A stretch of DNA of 64,000 bases from CAWAYH01 sp963786195 (lineage in GTDB: Bacteria; Acidobacteriota; Vicinamibacteria; Vicinamibacterales; 2-12-FULL-66-21), in assembly GCA_963786195.1 (NCBI GenBank), contig CAWAYH010000013.1, forward strand, positions 1 through 64,000, in the 5' to 3' direction. Each line of letters starts with the position of its first letter. Position 1 is the stretch's first letter. Shown one piece after another: positions 46,660 through 55,966 of this stretch. A model generated the notes under the pieces. That model did no database searches, was not told where the DNA came from, and saw only the letters and a program-made list of their open reading frames with translations. The translations under genes were made by a program, and so were the position numbers.

Positions 46660-49059
46660 GTGGCCGCTTCCTTCGTCTCGCGCCGCCTGAGCGAGTTTGC
46701 GGGTGTGGCTCTCTTCGCTCTGGCCCTGACCTGGCTGATTTCGCTCGCCAGCTACAGCCCGTCAGACCCCGTCTGGTTTTTCAGCAGTGGCGGGAGCCAG
46801 CCGCCGTCCAACTTTGCCGGACAGGTGGGCGCGTTCATCGCCGAGCTCTCCTACCAGCTGCTGGGCTATTCGGCGTACCTGATTCCCCTCGTGATGTCGG
46901 TCGTGGGCTGGCACTACTTCTGGTGCCGACTTCCGGACGCCGCGTACACGAAGCTCATAGGCGCGGCGCTGCTGCTCGGGTGTGTGGCCACCTTTCTCGC
47001 GCTCGCGTTCGGCAATCTCGAGATCTCGGGCCGCGAGCTGCTCGCCGGCGGCTACGTCGGCAAGTGGCTGGCGCTGGTGCTGGCTTCGTACCTGAACAAG
47101 ACCGGTTCGATCATCCTCATCCTCACCCTGCTCTTCCTCGCGATCATCCTTTCGACGCAGTTCTCGTTCGGGCGTCTGTTTGCGGCTCTTGCGGAAATGG
47201 GCCGCGATCGCGTCGCCGCGGCGATCGGACGCTATCGCATGCGCCGCGAGGAACGTCGGCGCGAGAAGCAGCGCCAGGAGGTCCTCAAGAAGCACCTCGA
47301 CAAGACCGGCAAGGATCCGAAGATCAGCAAGCCCGCCGCGGCGGCAGGAGCAGACGACGACGAGCCGGTTGCGGTGCCGGCTGCGCGGGCGGCGGCACTG
47401 AAAGCGGGTCCGCGCGAAGAGAGCCCGGCTCCGCGACCCTCGCGAACCGCAGCCGTCGTCGGGGCGGCCGCGGCGGCGCTCCGTGCCGCATCGGCCCGTC
47501 CGACGCCGCCCGCCATCAAGCGGCCCACGCCAACGTCGCTCGAGCCGACGCTTCCGCTTCCCGAGCCGGAGAAACTGCCGGCCGAGCGCAAGCGGGGCGA
47601 GTACGTGCATCCTCCAATCGCGCTGCTCGATGCGCCGAAGGGCGAGCGCAAGGTCGACGAGCGCGAGCTGATGGAAGGCGCAAAGCTGCTCGAAGAGAAG
47701 TGCCGCGAGTTCTCCGTCGAAGGAGCGGTCGTCCAGATCCATCCCGGGCCCGTCGTGACGACGTACGAGTTCAAGCCTGACGCCGGCGTGAAGTACAGCA
47801 AGATCACGGGGCTCGCCGACGATCTCTGCCTGGCGATGGAGGCCGAGTCCGTCCTCATCGACCGGATACCGGGCAAGTCGACGGTCGGAATCCAGATCCC
47901 CAATCCGAACCGCGAGCAGATTTCGCTGCGCGAGCTCCTGGAATCCGATGCGTACCGGCGCTCGGCGTCGAAGCTGACGCTCGCGCTGGGGAAAACCATC
48001 CACGGCGAGCCGTTCGTCAGCGACCTGGCGACGATGCCGCATCTGCTCATCGCGGGATCGACGGGCACGGGCAAGTCGATCAGCGTCAACGCGATGCTGA
48101 CGAGCATCCTGTATCGCTCGTCGCCCGATGACGTCCGGCTGATCATGATCGACCCGAAGCGGCTCGAGCTCGGGATGTACGAAGACATCCCTCACCTGCT
48201 CACGCCGGTCGTGGTCGACCCGAAGCTCGCGGCGAACGCGCTTCGGTGGGCCGTGCACGAAATGGAAGAGCGGTACAAGACGCTCGCGGCGGTCGGCGTC
48301 CGCAACATCGAGCAATACAACCGCAACCTCAGGCACGCGCAGACGGAGAAGCAGGGCCCGGTGACGGATGAGGACGGCAACGAAGTCAGGCCGCTCCCCT
48401 TCATTGTGGTCGTCATCGACGAGCTGGCGGACCTGATGATGGTGGCGAGCAGCGAGGTCGAGGAATCGATCGCGCGGCTGGCGCAAATGGCGCGCGCGGT
48501 CGGCATCCACCTGATCCTCGCGACCCAGCGTCCATCGGTCGACGTCATCACGGGCCTCATCAAGGCGAACTTCCCCGCGAGGATCTCCTTCCGCGTGTCG
48601 TCCAAGGTCGACTCGCGGACGATTCTCGACGGCAACGGCGCCGAACAGCTCCTGGGGCGCGGCGACATGCTCTACCTCCCGCCGGCGTCGTCGCGGTACG
48701 TCCGTCTGCACGGGCCCTACATTTCCGAGCAGGAGAGCGCGCGGCTCGCGAGCTTCCTGCGCAAGCAGGGCAGGCCGACCTACGACACGACGATTACCGA
48801 GGAAGAGAACAAGAGCGGCGGCGAACTCGAGTTCGAGAAGGACGATTTGTACGACGAGGCCTCGCGGATCGTGGTGTCGAGCGGCCAGGCGTCGATTTCG
48901 TACCTGCAGCGGCGGCTGCGGATCGGGTTCAGCCGCGCCGCGCGGCTCGTGGACATGATGGAAGCCGAGGGGCTGGTCTCGGGTGCGGCGGGCGGCAAGG
49001 CCCGGGAAGTACTCGTCAAGAAGGATTACTTCGACGAAGTCGATGCCCAATTGAGGTAG
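46660..49059 (+). CDS. ftsK: DNA translocase FtsK
   Basis: FtsK anchors at the septum and pumps chromosome dimers or trapped DNA. Four helices lie in residues ~15-170 (VALFALALTWLISLASY, LIPLVMSVVGWHYFW, ALLLGCVATFLALAF, IILILTLLFLAIILST). A charged Ala/Pro-rich linker covers ~190-320. The motor has GSTGTGKSISVNAMLTS (Walker A), MIDPKRLELGMYEDIPHLL, VVIDELADLMMV (Walker B) and ATQRPSVDVITGLIKANFPARISFRV. The C-terminal gamma winged helix (ISYLQRRLRIGFSRAARLVDMMEAEGLV) reads KOPS sites. 799 residues. GTG start. Confidence 0.96.
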   Translation: MAASFVSRRLSEFAGVALFALALTWLISLASYSPSDPVWFFSSGGSQPPSNFAGQVGAFIAELSYQLLGYSAYLIPLVMSVVGWHYFWCRLPDAAYTKLIGAALLLGCVATFLALAFGNLEISGRELLAGGYVGKWLALVLASYLNKTGSIILILTLLFLAIILSTQFSFGRLFAALAEMGRDRVAAAIGRYRMRREERRREKQRQEVLKKHLDKTGKDPKISKPAAAAGADDDEPVAVPAARAAALKAGPREESPAPRPSRTAAVVGAAAAALRAASARPTPPAIKRPTPTSLEPTLPLPEPEKLPAERKRGEYVHPPIALLDAPKGERKVDERELMEGAKLLEEKCREFSVEGAVVQIHPGPVVTTYEFKPDAGVKYSKITGLADDLCLAMEAESVLIDRIPGKSTVGIQIPNPNREQISLRELLESDAYRRSASKLTLALGKTIHGEPFVSDLATMPHLLIAGSTGTGKSISVNAMLTSILYRSSPDDVRLIMIDPKRLELGMYEDIPHLLTPVVVDPKLAANALRWAVHEMEERYKTLAAVGVRNIEQYNRNLRHAQTEKQGPVTDEDGNEVRPLPFIVVVIDELADLMMVASSEVEESIARLAQMARAVGIHLILATQRPSVDVITGLIKANFPARISFRVSSKVDSRTILDGNGAEQLLGRGDMLYLPPASSRYVRLHGPYISEQESARLASFLRKQGRPTYDTTITEEENKSGGELEFEKDDLYDEASRIVVSSGQASISYLQRRLRIGFSRAARLVDMMEAEGLVSGAAGGKAREVLVKKDYFDEVDAQLR

Positions 49060-49070
49060 GACGTGACGTC

Positions 49071-50864
49071 ATGACGTTCAGGACTCGAGCGTTAATCGTG
49101 GTGGCGACGGCGTGGGTGGTCGGATTGGCCGGCGTGTCCGCCCAGCAGAGGCCGCGCGACATGTATACGAGCGCGCTGACGAAGGACCGCGCCGTCCGCG
49201 ACGCGAGCCGTCCGGCGACGCTTCAGCAGATTCGCAGCGCCGTGGCGGCGTACGAGCGGGTCGTCCGGACCTACCCCGCCAGCGGCTATTGTGACAACGC
49301 CTTGTGGCAGGCCGGCGAGCTCTCGCGGCTGGCCTGGGAGCGTTCCGGCAACGAGGCCGACCGGCGGACCGGCATCCGCCTGCTCACGCTGCTGAAGTCG
49401 GGGTATCCGTCGAGTCCGCTCGCCGCCGGTGTCGACGCGGCGCTGGCGCGTTTCGAGACAGCCCCTGCGAAGGAAGACGCGCTCGTCAGTCGCGACCTGC
49501 CGTCGGCGGTCAAGACGTCCGGCGTCGCGGCATCGCCTCCGCCAGCGGCGCCCGCTGGGAAGGCGCCGTCCGAGATCGTGACGATCCGGAAGATCACGCG
49601 GACGCTGATGCCCGACGTCGTCCGGGTGACCATCGAGATGGACCAGGAGCTGCCCTATCGCCAGGAGCAGCTCGATCATCCGCGGCGGCTGTTCTTCGAT
49701 CTGCGCGGCGCGTATCCTGCGCCGGGACTCGTGGACCGGGCGCTCAAGTACGAAGACGACGTCGTTCGCGAGATCCGTCTCGGACGTCATCCTCAGAACA
49801 CGACGCGCGTCGTCTTCGACACCGAGGGAACGCAGTCGTACAGCGTGTTCACGCTCTACAACCCATATCGCCTGATCGTCGACTTTCACCGGCCGGCAGT
49901 CGCGTCGAACACCGCGCAGCGCGTGGATGCGCTGCCGGCGCCACCGCCCGCAGCCGTTGCCCCGGCACCTGCTCCGACGACCGTGAAGCCGCCGGTGTCT
50001 CCGCCGGCGTCGGTGAAGCCTCCGCCCGCACCGATGGCAACGGCCCCGAACATCCCGGTGTCGAACGCGCCGCCGCCTGCGTCGGCCCTGCCGTCAGTGC
50101 CGGCGCCCGCCGTGCCGGCTGCGAACTCGAACGGCCAGTTCTCGCTGGCCCGTCAGCTGGGTCTCGGTGTGTCGCGCATCGTGCTCGACCCGGGTCATGG
50201 TGGCCACGACCCCGGCGCGCTCGGCAGCGGCCTGAACGAATCGGAGCTCGTGCTCGACGTCACGCTTCGCCTCAAGAAGCTCCTCGAGAAGCAGCCGGGC
50301 ATCGAAGTGGTGATGACGCGCGACAACGACGTCTTCATCCCGCTCGAGCAGCGCACCGCCATCGCCAATCGTGAGGGCGCCGATCTGTTTCTCTCGATTC
50401 ACGCGAACGCCAGCCGGAACGCGCGCGCGCGGGGCGTCGAGACCTACTTCCTCAACTTCGCGTCGAATCCCGAGGCCGAGGCTGTGGCGGCGCGCGAGAA
50501 CTCGGGTTCAGGGCAGACGATGCACAGCCTGCCGGACATCATCAGGGCCATCGCGCTGAACAACAAGATCGACGAGTCGCGCGACTTCGCCGAGATGATT
50601 CAGAAGTCGATGGTGCGCAAGCTTTCGGGCCGGAACAAGGAACTGCGCGATCTGGGCGTCAAGCAGGCGCCGTTCGTCGTGCTCATCGGCGCGGGCATGC
50701 CCAGCGTGCTCGCGGAAATCGCGTTCGTGAGCAACAAACAGGAAGGCCAGCTGCTCAAGACGAGCGCGTACCGGCAGCAGATCGCCGAGGCGCTCTTCGA
50801 GGCCGTCGGGAAGTATCAGAAAGCGCTGAAGGCCAAGACGACGATCGCCGCGCGCGAACAGTGA
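49071..50864 (+). CDS. amiC: N-acetylmuramoyl-L-alanine amidase with AMIN domain
   Basis: This exported amidase splits peptidoglycan, typically for daughter cell separation. A signal peptide (LIVVATAWVVGLAGVSAQ) precedes a TPR-like helical region (about 30-130), an AMIN domain (about 170-280, DVVRVTIEMDQEL and VVFDTEGTQSYSVFTLYNPYRLIVDF), a Pro/Ala-rich linker, and the Amidase_3 domain from ~365. Zinc ligands and catalytic residues appear in IVLDPGHGGHDPG, GLNESELVLDV, DLFLSIHANAS and SVLAEIAFVSN. 597 residues. Follows ftsK by 11 bases, a sensible division pairing. Confidence 0.92.
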   Translation: MTFRTRALIVVATAWVVGLAGVSAQQRPRDMYTSALTKDRAVRDASRPATLQQIRSAVAAYERVVRTYPASGYCDNALWQAGELSRLAWERSGNEADRRTGIRLLTLLKSGYPSSPLAAGVDAALARFETAPAKEDALVSRDLPSAVKTSGVAASPPPAAPAGKAPSEIVTIRKITRTLMPDVVRVTIEMDQELPYRQEQLDHPRRLFFDLRGAYPAPGLVDRALKYEDDVVREIRLGRHPQNTTRVVFDTEGTQSYSVFTLYNPYRLIVDFHRPAVASNTAQRVDALPAPPPAAVAPAPAPTTVKPPVSPPASVKPPPAPMATAPNIPVSNAPPPASALPSVPAPAVPAANSNGQFSLARQLGLGVSRIVLDPGHGGHDPGALGSGLNESELVLDVTLRLKKLLEKQPGIEVVMTRDNDVFIPLEQRTAIANREGADLFLSIHANASRNARARGVETYFLNFASNPEAEAVAARENSGSGQTMHSLPDIIRAIALNNKIDESRDFAEMIQKSMVRKLSGRNKELRDLGVKQAPFVVLIGAGMPSVLAEIAFVSNKQEGQLLKTSAYRQQIAEALFEAVGKYQKALKAKTTIAAREQ

Positions 50865-50911
50865 CGACGATCACCCGCGCCTGAGGAGCGTCACATCGCT
50901 GGGCAGGTTCA

Positions 50912-51160
50912 TTACTGGGGCGTCACGCGAAGCGATTCGGAATCGGGTACGGGCTCGAGGTTGTACCGCGCGCGAAAGCGCGTGATGCCGATCAGCACCG
51001 CGCCGAGCAGTGCGCCCAGGATGAGCGCCGCGATCACCAGCGCTCCCGTCAGGCCCAGCGCGCCGACGACGATGTCCAGGACGGTCGTTTCCTTGACCGG
51101 CTCCTGAATCAGCCTGACGAGGGTGGTGTCGGGTGGCGGCGGCTGCTGCAACGCGTACAC
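50912..51160 (-). CDS. small membrane protein of unknown function
   Basis: An 82-residue protein. After YALQQPPPPDTTLVRLIQEPVKETT comes a strongly hydrophobic helix pair (TVLDIVVGALGLTGALVIAALILGALLGAVLIGI) and a basic/charged tail (TRFRARYNLEPVPDSESLRVTPQ). No family recognised. The GTG at 51160 is the best start; the in-frame stretch beyond it runs into the 3' end of pepA. Probably co-transcribed with pepA, 46 bases after its stop. Confidence 0.6.
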   Translation of the reverse strand: MYALQQPPPPDTTLVRLIQEPVKETTVLDIVVGALGLTGALVIAALILGALLGAVLIGITRFRARYNLEPVPDSESLRVTPQ

Positions 51161-51206
51161 GTTCGTGCTCTCTGAGTCTTTGATCCCCGGGTCGGGTTGA
51201 AGTTCC

Positions 51207-52718
51207 CTACTTCCAGGCTGCGCTCGTGAACGCGAGCTCGGCCAGGGCGCGGACGGCCGCACCAGTGGGTCCCTTCGGCTGCCACGGCTTGGCCTCCTCG
51301 GCCCATGCCGTGCCTGCGATGTCCAGGTGCGCCCACGGCAGTCCGCCGCTGAATTCCTTGAGGAACATCGCTGCCGTGCAGGCGCCCGCCGGGCGGCCGC
51401 CGGTATTGACGATGTCGGCGATCTCGCTGCGGAGCTGATCGGTGTATTCCTCGTACAGCGGCATCGGCCAGCACCGGTCGCCCGCCGCCAGCGCCGTGCG
51501 GCGCACGATCTCGCCCCACGCCTCAGGCTGACCGAACACCGCGGAGGCTGCGCGTCCCAGCGCGACAACGCAGGCGCCCGTCAGCGTCGCGACGTCGACG
51601 AGGTGCGTGGCGCCCAGGCGCTGGGCGTACCAGAGTCCATCCCCGAGGATCAGCCGTCCCTCGGCATCGGTGTTCAGGATCTCGACCGTTTTCCCGCTGG
51701 CTCCCGTCAGGATGTCGCCGGGTTTGGTCGCGCGTCCGCCAGGCATGTTCTCGGTTGCGGGGACGATGCCGATGACTTTGATGGGTGCGCCGAGGATCGC
51801 GATTGCGCGCATCGCGCAGATGACCGCGGCGCCGCCGGACATGTCGTCCTTCATCCGCTCCATGCCGTCGGCGGGCTTGATCGAGATGCCGCCGGAGTCG
51901 AACGTGACGCCCTTGCCGACGAGGCCGAGGACCGGCGTGGACGGTGCGCCCGGCGGGTCGTGCTTGATGACGATCACGCGTGGCGGCTCGGCGCTGCCCC
52001 GCGCGACGCCGAGGAGCAGGCCCATCCGGAGCCGCGCGATTTCGTCCTCGTCGAGGATCTCGACCGTCAGGCTCGTGTCGCCCGCGATCGCGGCGGCGCG
52101 CTCGGCGAAGACGGACGGCGTCAGCACGTTCGCCGGTTCGTTGCACAGCTCGCGGGCGAGGTTGGAGCACTCGCCCAGCACGCGCCCGCGCTCGACCGCG
52201 CGCTCCAGATCGACGGAATGCGCGACGTCGCTGGCGACGACCAGCAGCTGCGCGGCCGGCGGACCGCTGCGGTCCTGCTTGTAGGCGTCCCCGCTGAAGG
52301 CGGCCAGTATCAGGCCTTCGGTGATCGCCTGCACCGCGTGAACAGGATCCACGGCGCCGCGCAGGACGAAGGCGACGCGCGGCACACGCCGCTGACGAGC
52401 GGCCAGCGCCGCTGCCGTCGCGACGCGTCGAAGTCGCTCGACGGTAAAGTCCTGGGCGGGTCCGCACCCGACGAGCGCGACGCGTGGCGCGCGCCAGCTC
52501 TTCATCACCGGCGTGAGAAACAGCTCGTACGGCTTACCCTGGATCTCGCGAGACGCGAGCGCCCGGTCGACTGCGCCACCAGTAGCCTCGGTCAACCCCG
52601 GAATCTGCTGGCTGACGTTTTCGCCCTCGAAAACGGGGAAGATCACAAGATCGGTATCGACCTCGCCTGGCGCCGACGTGGAAAGCGCGACGGCAGTGCT
52701 GACTGCGGACCGGATCAT
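51207..52718 (-). CDS. pepA: leucyl aminopeptidase
   Basis: M17 aminopeptidase with two metal ions, cutting N-terminal residues from peptides in the cytoplasm. Signatures: LVGKGVTFDSGGISIKPADGMERMKDDMSGGAAVICAM, the family motif NTDAEGRLILGDGL, and DVATLTGACVVALGR. The metal ligands K, D, D, D, E fall within these. N-terminal domain is ~180 residues. 503 residues, usual length. A -10 element sits six bases before the ATG. Confidence 0.95.
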   Translation of the reverse strand: MIRSAVSTAVALSTSAPGEVDTDLVIFPVFEGENVSQQIPGLTEATGGAVDRALASREIQGKPYELFLTPVMKSWRAPRVALVGCGPAQDFTVERLRRVATAAALAARQRRVPRVAFVLRGAVDPVHAVQAITEGLILAAFSGDAYKQDRSGPPAAQLLVVASDVAHSVDLERAVERGRVLGECSNLARELCNEPANVLTPSVFAERAAAIAGDTSLTVEILDEDEIARLRMGLLLGVARGSAEPPRVIVIKHDPPGAPSTPVLGLVGKGVTFDSGGISIKPADGMERMKDDMSGGAAVICAMRAIAILGAPIKVIGIVPATENMPGGRATKPGDILTGASGKTVEILNTDAEGRLILGDGLWYAQRLGATHLVDVATLTGACVVALGRAASAVFGQPEAWGEIVRRTALAAGDRCWPMPLYEEYTDQLRSEIADIVNTGGRPAGACTAAMFLKEFSGGLPWAHLDIAGTAWAEEAKPWQPKGPTGAAVRALAELAFTSAAWK

Positions 52719-52724
52719 CGATCA

Positions 52725-52730
52725 ATTATA
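52725..52730 (-). promoter_or_regulatory. -10 element six bases before the pepA ATG
   Basis: On the minus strand a perfect TATAAT at 52730-52725, six bases (TGATCG), ATG at 52718. The clearest of the -10/N6/ATG cases. Confidence 0.55.
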
Positions 52731-52787
52731 GTGTGAATCTCCCGATATCCCGCCGCGGCGCCGTGCGCCTGCTAGAATGGTGAAACG

Positions 52788-53336
52788 ATGCTCGACTCTC
52801 GCGGGGGACACGTCATGCGAAAACGATCCGTTTCGCTTCGGCCGTCGGTCGCGCTCGTCATCGGCGCTGCGGGCACGTTGATCGTTGCGTCTACGGCCAC
52901 AGACGAGGCGCTGACCCGGGACCAGGACAAGAACAAGAAACCCTCCATCAGCCTCAAAGGGACGCCGACCACCGGCTTCTCGCCGTTGCGCGTCGTGTTT
53001 ACGGCGGAACTCAAGGGCGGGGCGAATGACTACGAGGAGTTCTACTGCGCCACTGCGGAGTGGGACTGGGGTGACGACACGAGATCGGAAACGCGCGTCG
53101 ATTGCGATCCCTACGAGGCCGGCAAGAGCGAGATCAAGCGCCGTTTCGCGACGGACCACACGTTCAGAAACTCGATGAGCGACATGACCCGGCCCGATGG
53201 CGCGCCCATGCAGTATCGCGTGCGATTCAACCTCAAGCAGAAGAACAAGACGGTGGGCTCGGCCAGCACGACGGTCGAAGTCCGGCAGGGCATCGGGCTG
53301 GCGTCTATCCTGCTTCCTCCAGGGACAGCGCGCTGA
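52788..53336 (+). CDS. exported protein with PKD-like domain
   Basis: A hydrophobic signal segment (SVALVIGAAGTLIVAST) precedes a beta domain with PKD features: GTPTTGFSPLRVVFTAELKGG, then ATAEWDWGDDTRSET (the W-x-W-G-D-(G/D) signature) and ATDHTFRNS, YRVRFNLKQKNKTVGSASTTVEV. 182 residues from 52788, 173 from an internal ATG at 52815. A TAGAAT at 52773-52778 nine bases ahead favours 52788 with an almost absent leader; GGGGGAC before 52815 favours that start. The end overlaps the JAMM gene on the other strand by 32 bases. Confidence 0.65.
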   Translation: MLDSRGGHVMRKRSVSLRPSVALVIGAAGTLIVASTATDEALTRDQDKNKKPSISLKGTPTTGFSPLRVVFTAELKGGANDYEEFYCATAEWDWGDDTRSETRVDCDPYEAGKSEIKRRFATDHTFRNSMSDMTRPDGAPMQYRVRFNLKQKNKTVGSASTTVEVRQGIGLASILLPPGTAR

Positions 53337-53703
53337 CGCGTCCGTCGCGGATGCGATAGGCCTTCACCTCCGGGCGCGCCGGATCGGCCAGCGAGACGAT
53401 CACGTAGACGAAGTCCGGATAGTGCGCCTCGGTCACATCCGACGGTGAAGGCACGGCCGCGGAGTGCGGATGCGAATGATACGCGCCCACGACCTGCCGC
53501 CCCGTCCCGCGCAGTCGCCGGTTCAGCGCGATGTGCTCGGCCGGATCGACCTGGTAGCGTGACGGGCCGGGGACCACGCTTCGCGTCCGCACGCTTTCGT
53601 CAATTCCCGACTCACCGCCGACCAGCAACCCGCAGCACTCGTTCGGCGCCTCGTCCAGCGCATGGGCCACGATTGCATCGCGCACGCTGCGGTCAATCCG
53701 CAA
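53305..53703 (-). CDS. JAMM/MPN+ metallopeptidase family protein
   Basis: The MPN+ motif is complete: Glu in DEAPNECCGLLVGGE, then AYHSHPHSAAVPSPSDVTEA (H-x-H-x7-S-x2-D). Bacterial members remove ubiquitin-like or sulphur-carrier tails (for example in cysteine or siderophore pathways) or have unknown substrates. The N-terminus is uncertain: the coding sequence runs backwards into a CAATCCG heptamer array, which itself encodes LRID. I place the start at the TTG at 53703, giving 132 residues, because family similarity begins there; an ATG at 53730 lies inside the array. Confidence 0.78.
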   Translation of the reverse strand: MRIDRSVRDAIVAHALDEAPNECCGLLVGGESGIDESVRTRSVVPGPSRYQVDPAEHIALNRRLRGTGRQVVGAYHSHPHSAAVPSPSDVTEAHYPDFVYVIVSLADPARPEVKAYRIRDGRVSALSLEEAG

Positions 53704-53775
53704 TCCGCAACCCCAATCAACAATCAACAATCCGCAGTCTCAATCAGCAGCCCGCAATCCGCGGTCCGCAATCAC
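53693..53775. repeat. heptamer CAATCCG direct repeat array, second locus
   Basis: CAATCCG units with CAATCAA, CAGTCTC, CAGCCCG and GGTCCG variants. The same unit and orientation as 26012-26099. It overlaps the start of the JAMM gene on one side and the stop of aacS on the other. Confidence 0.78.
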
Positions 53776-55736
53776 GAGCGCAGCTCCTCTCGATCGCGAA
53801 ACTGCTCGAGTGCCTCGGGGTTGGCGAGCGCTTCCTGATTCTTGACCGCGCGACCGTGGACGACGTCGCGGACGGCGAGCTCGACGATCTTGCCGCTCTT
53901 GGTACGCGGTACTTCGGTGATCTGGACGATGCGTGCGGGCACGTGCCGGGGCGAGGTGCTCTCGCGAATTTTCTGCCGAATGCGGCGCTCGAGATCCGTG
54001 TCGAGCGTCGCGCCGTCGCGCAGGCGCACGAAGAGCACGACCCGCTCGTCACCCTCCCATTTCTGGCCGATGACGAGGCTCTCCACGATCTCATCGAGCT
54101 GCTCGACCTGCCGATAGATTTCGGCGGTACCGATCCGTACCCCGCCCGGATTGAGCACGGCATCTGAGCGGCCGTAGATGATCATCCCGTCGTGCTCGGT
54201 CAGCTCGACGTAGTCGCCGTGGCACCAGACACCGGGGAACTTCTCGAAGTACGCGGCGTGGTACTTGCGGCCGTCCGGGTCGTTCCAGAAGCCCACGGGC
54301 ATCGACGGGAACGGCATCGTGCACACGAGCTCCCCTTTCTCGCCTTGGATCGGCCGTCCCGCTTCGTCGAAGACGTCGACCTTCATACCGAGCGCGCGTA
54401 CCTGAATCTCGCCCCGCCAGACCGGCCCGATCGGATTGCCGCCGACGAAACAGCTGATGATGTCCGTGCCGCCCGAGATCGACGCGAGGTGGATATCGGA
54501 CTTGATCTTCTCGTACACGAAATCGAAGCTCTCGGCGGCGAGCGGCGATCCGGTCGACGTCATGGTCCGCAAGTCGTCGAGGCGGTGCGTCGCGCCGGGC
54601 GCCAGTCCGGCTTTCGCCAGTGCGTCGATGAAGCGGGCCGACGTGCCGAAGAGGGTCATGCCCGTCTCGTCCGCGAACTCGAACAGAACGTTGCCGTCCG
54701 GGTGGAACGGCGAGCCGTCGTAGAGCAGCAGCGTTCCGCCTGACGCGAGAACCGACACGAGCCAGTTCCACATCATCCACCCGCACGTCGTGAAGTAGAA
54801 GACGCGGTCACCGGGCTGGATGTCGCAGTGAAGCTGATGCTCCTTCAGGTGCTGAATCAGCGTGCCCCCGGCGCCGTGCACGATGCACTTCGGGACGCCG
54901 GTCGTGCCGCTCGAGTACATGATGTACAGCGGGTGGTTGAACGGCAGCTGCTCGAATACGAATCCCTCGGAAATGCCCTCGCCAACGAACTCGGCCCAGG
55001 TGAGCGCCTGGCGGATTCGGGCAACCGATTCGCCGGGGACCCCGGCCGGTCTTGCAACGTACGGAATCATGACGGTGCGCTCGACGGACGGCAGCGCGTC
55101 GGCGATCTCGGCGAGCTTCGGCATCGCATCGAATGTCTTTCCGCCGTAGAAATATCCGTCCGCGGCGACGAGCACACGCGGCTCGATCTGCCCGAATCGA
55201 TCCAGGACGCCCTGAACGCCGAAATCAGGCGAGCACGAGGACCAGACGGCACCGACCGCAGCGGCGCCGAGCGCCGCGATGATGGCTTCCGGCATGTTCG
55301 GCACGTAGCCGGCGACCCGATCCCCCGGCCGGATGCCCGCTCGTCGCAGTGCCGCGCCGAACCCTACGGCGGCGCCGTAGAGCTCCGCGAACGTCAGGGA
55401 GCGCCGAACACGACCCTCGCCGCTGAAGACGATCGCGATGTCGCCGTCGCGGCGTCGGAGCAGGTTCTCGGCAAAGTTCAGCGTCGCGTCCGGGAAGAAC
55501 CTCGCGCCCGGCATCCGGTCCGGATCCTCCACGACGCGCTCCCCCACGTCCCCGCGAATGCCGCCGAACTCCCACATCAGCCGCCAGAAATCCGGCATGC
55601 GGTCGATCGAGAAGTCGTAGAGGCTGGCGTAGTCGCGCACACGGAGGTCGTATCGGGATTCGACCGCGCGCATGAACGCGGTCATCCGCGCGTGCGCGAT
55701 GCGTTCCGGGCCGGGAGTCCAGAGCGGGCCGTTCAT
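53772..55736 (-). CDS. aacS: acetoacetyl-CoA synthetase (acetoacetate-CoA ligase)
   Basis: An ANL-superfamily adenylate-forming ligase activating acetoacetate. The N-terminal cap has FWRLMWEFGGIRGD and FFPDATLNFAENLL, typical of AacS. The core has YIMYSSGTTGVPKCIVHGAGGTLIQHLKEHQLHCDI (P-loop), FYFTTCGWMMWNWLVS, SISGGTDIISCFVG, GYF/HGDYVELTEHDGMIIYGRSDAVLNPGGVRIGTAEIY, and the catalytic Lys in PRTKSGKIVE. 654 residues, family length. A TAGAAT lies 18 bases before the ATG. Confidence 0.93.
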   Translation of the reverse strand: MNGPLWTPGPERIAHARMTAFMRAVESRYDLRVRDYASLYDFSIDRMPDFWRLMWEFGGIRGDVGERVVEDPDRMPGARFFPDATLNFAENLLRRRDGDIAIVFSGEGRVRRSLTFAELYGAAVGFGAALRRAGIRPGDRVAGYVPNMPEAIIAALGAAAVGAVWSSCSPDFGVQGVLDRFGQIEPRVLVAADGYFYGGKTFDAMPKLAEIADALPSVERTVMIPYVARPAGVPGESVARIRQALTWAEFVGEGISEGFVFEQLPFNHPLYIMYSSGTTGVPKCIVHGAGGTLIQHLKEHQLHCDIQPGDRVFYFTTCGWMMWNWLVSVLASGGTLLLYDGSPFHPDGNVLFEFADETGMTLFGTSARFIDALAKAGLAPGATHRLDDLRTMTSTGSPLAAESFDFVYEKIKSDIHLASISGGTDIISCFVGGNPIGPVWRGEIQVRALGMKVDVFDEAGRPIQGEKGELVCTMPFPSMPVGFWNDPDGRKYHAAYFEKFPGVWCHGDYVELTEHDGMIIYGRSDAVLNPGGVRIGTAEIYRQVEQLDEIVESLVIGQKWEGDERVVLFVRLRDGATLDTDLERRIRQKIRESTSPRHVPARIVQITEVPRTKSGKIVELAVRDVVHGRAVKNQEALANPEALEQFRDREELRS

Positions 55737-55780
55737 GTCAGCTCGAGCTCACGCATTCTATCCGTGCCCGCCAGCCTTAT

Positions 55781-55966
55781 CCGAGGGGCTTCGCCCCTCG
55801 GACTCCCCCACACGCTCTCTCGCCCTTCGACGTCGCTCAGGGCGACCCTGAGCCTGTCGAAGGGTCGCGCGCCGCTTCGCCGGCGCGCTCCGGTCGCGTG
55901 GCTCGCTCGCCATGCTCGCTCGCACCGTGGAACGAGCGGCAAGTTTATGAGACAGCTTCTGTGTCA
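55781..55966. repeat. multi-hairpin interspersed repeat, copy 3 (most complete)
   Basis: The best-formed copy. Modules: CCGAGGGGC/GCCCCTCGG around TTC; CCCTTCGAC/GTCGAAGGG enclosing GCTCAGGG/CCCTGAGC around CGA; GCGCGCCG/CGGCGCGC around CTTCGC; then GTGGCTCGCTCGCC and a TTTATGAGACAGCTTC end. It lies between the aacS start and the tyrA stop and its right end touches the tyrA stop codon. Confidence 0.85.

Noticed and set aside
46762..49050. A 762-codon open frame on the minus strand opposite ftsK
   Set aside because: Composition mirrors the ftsK codons; no recognisable domain or start signal.
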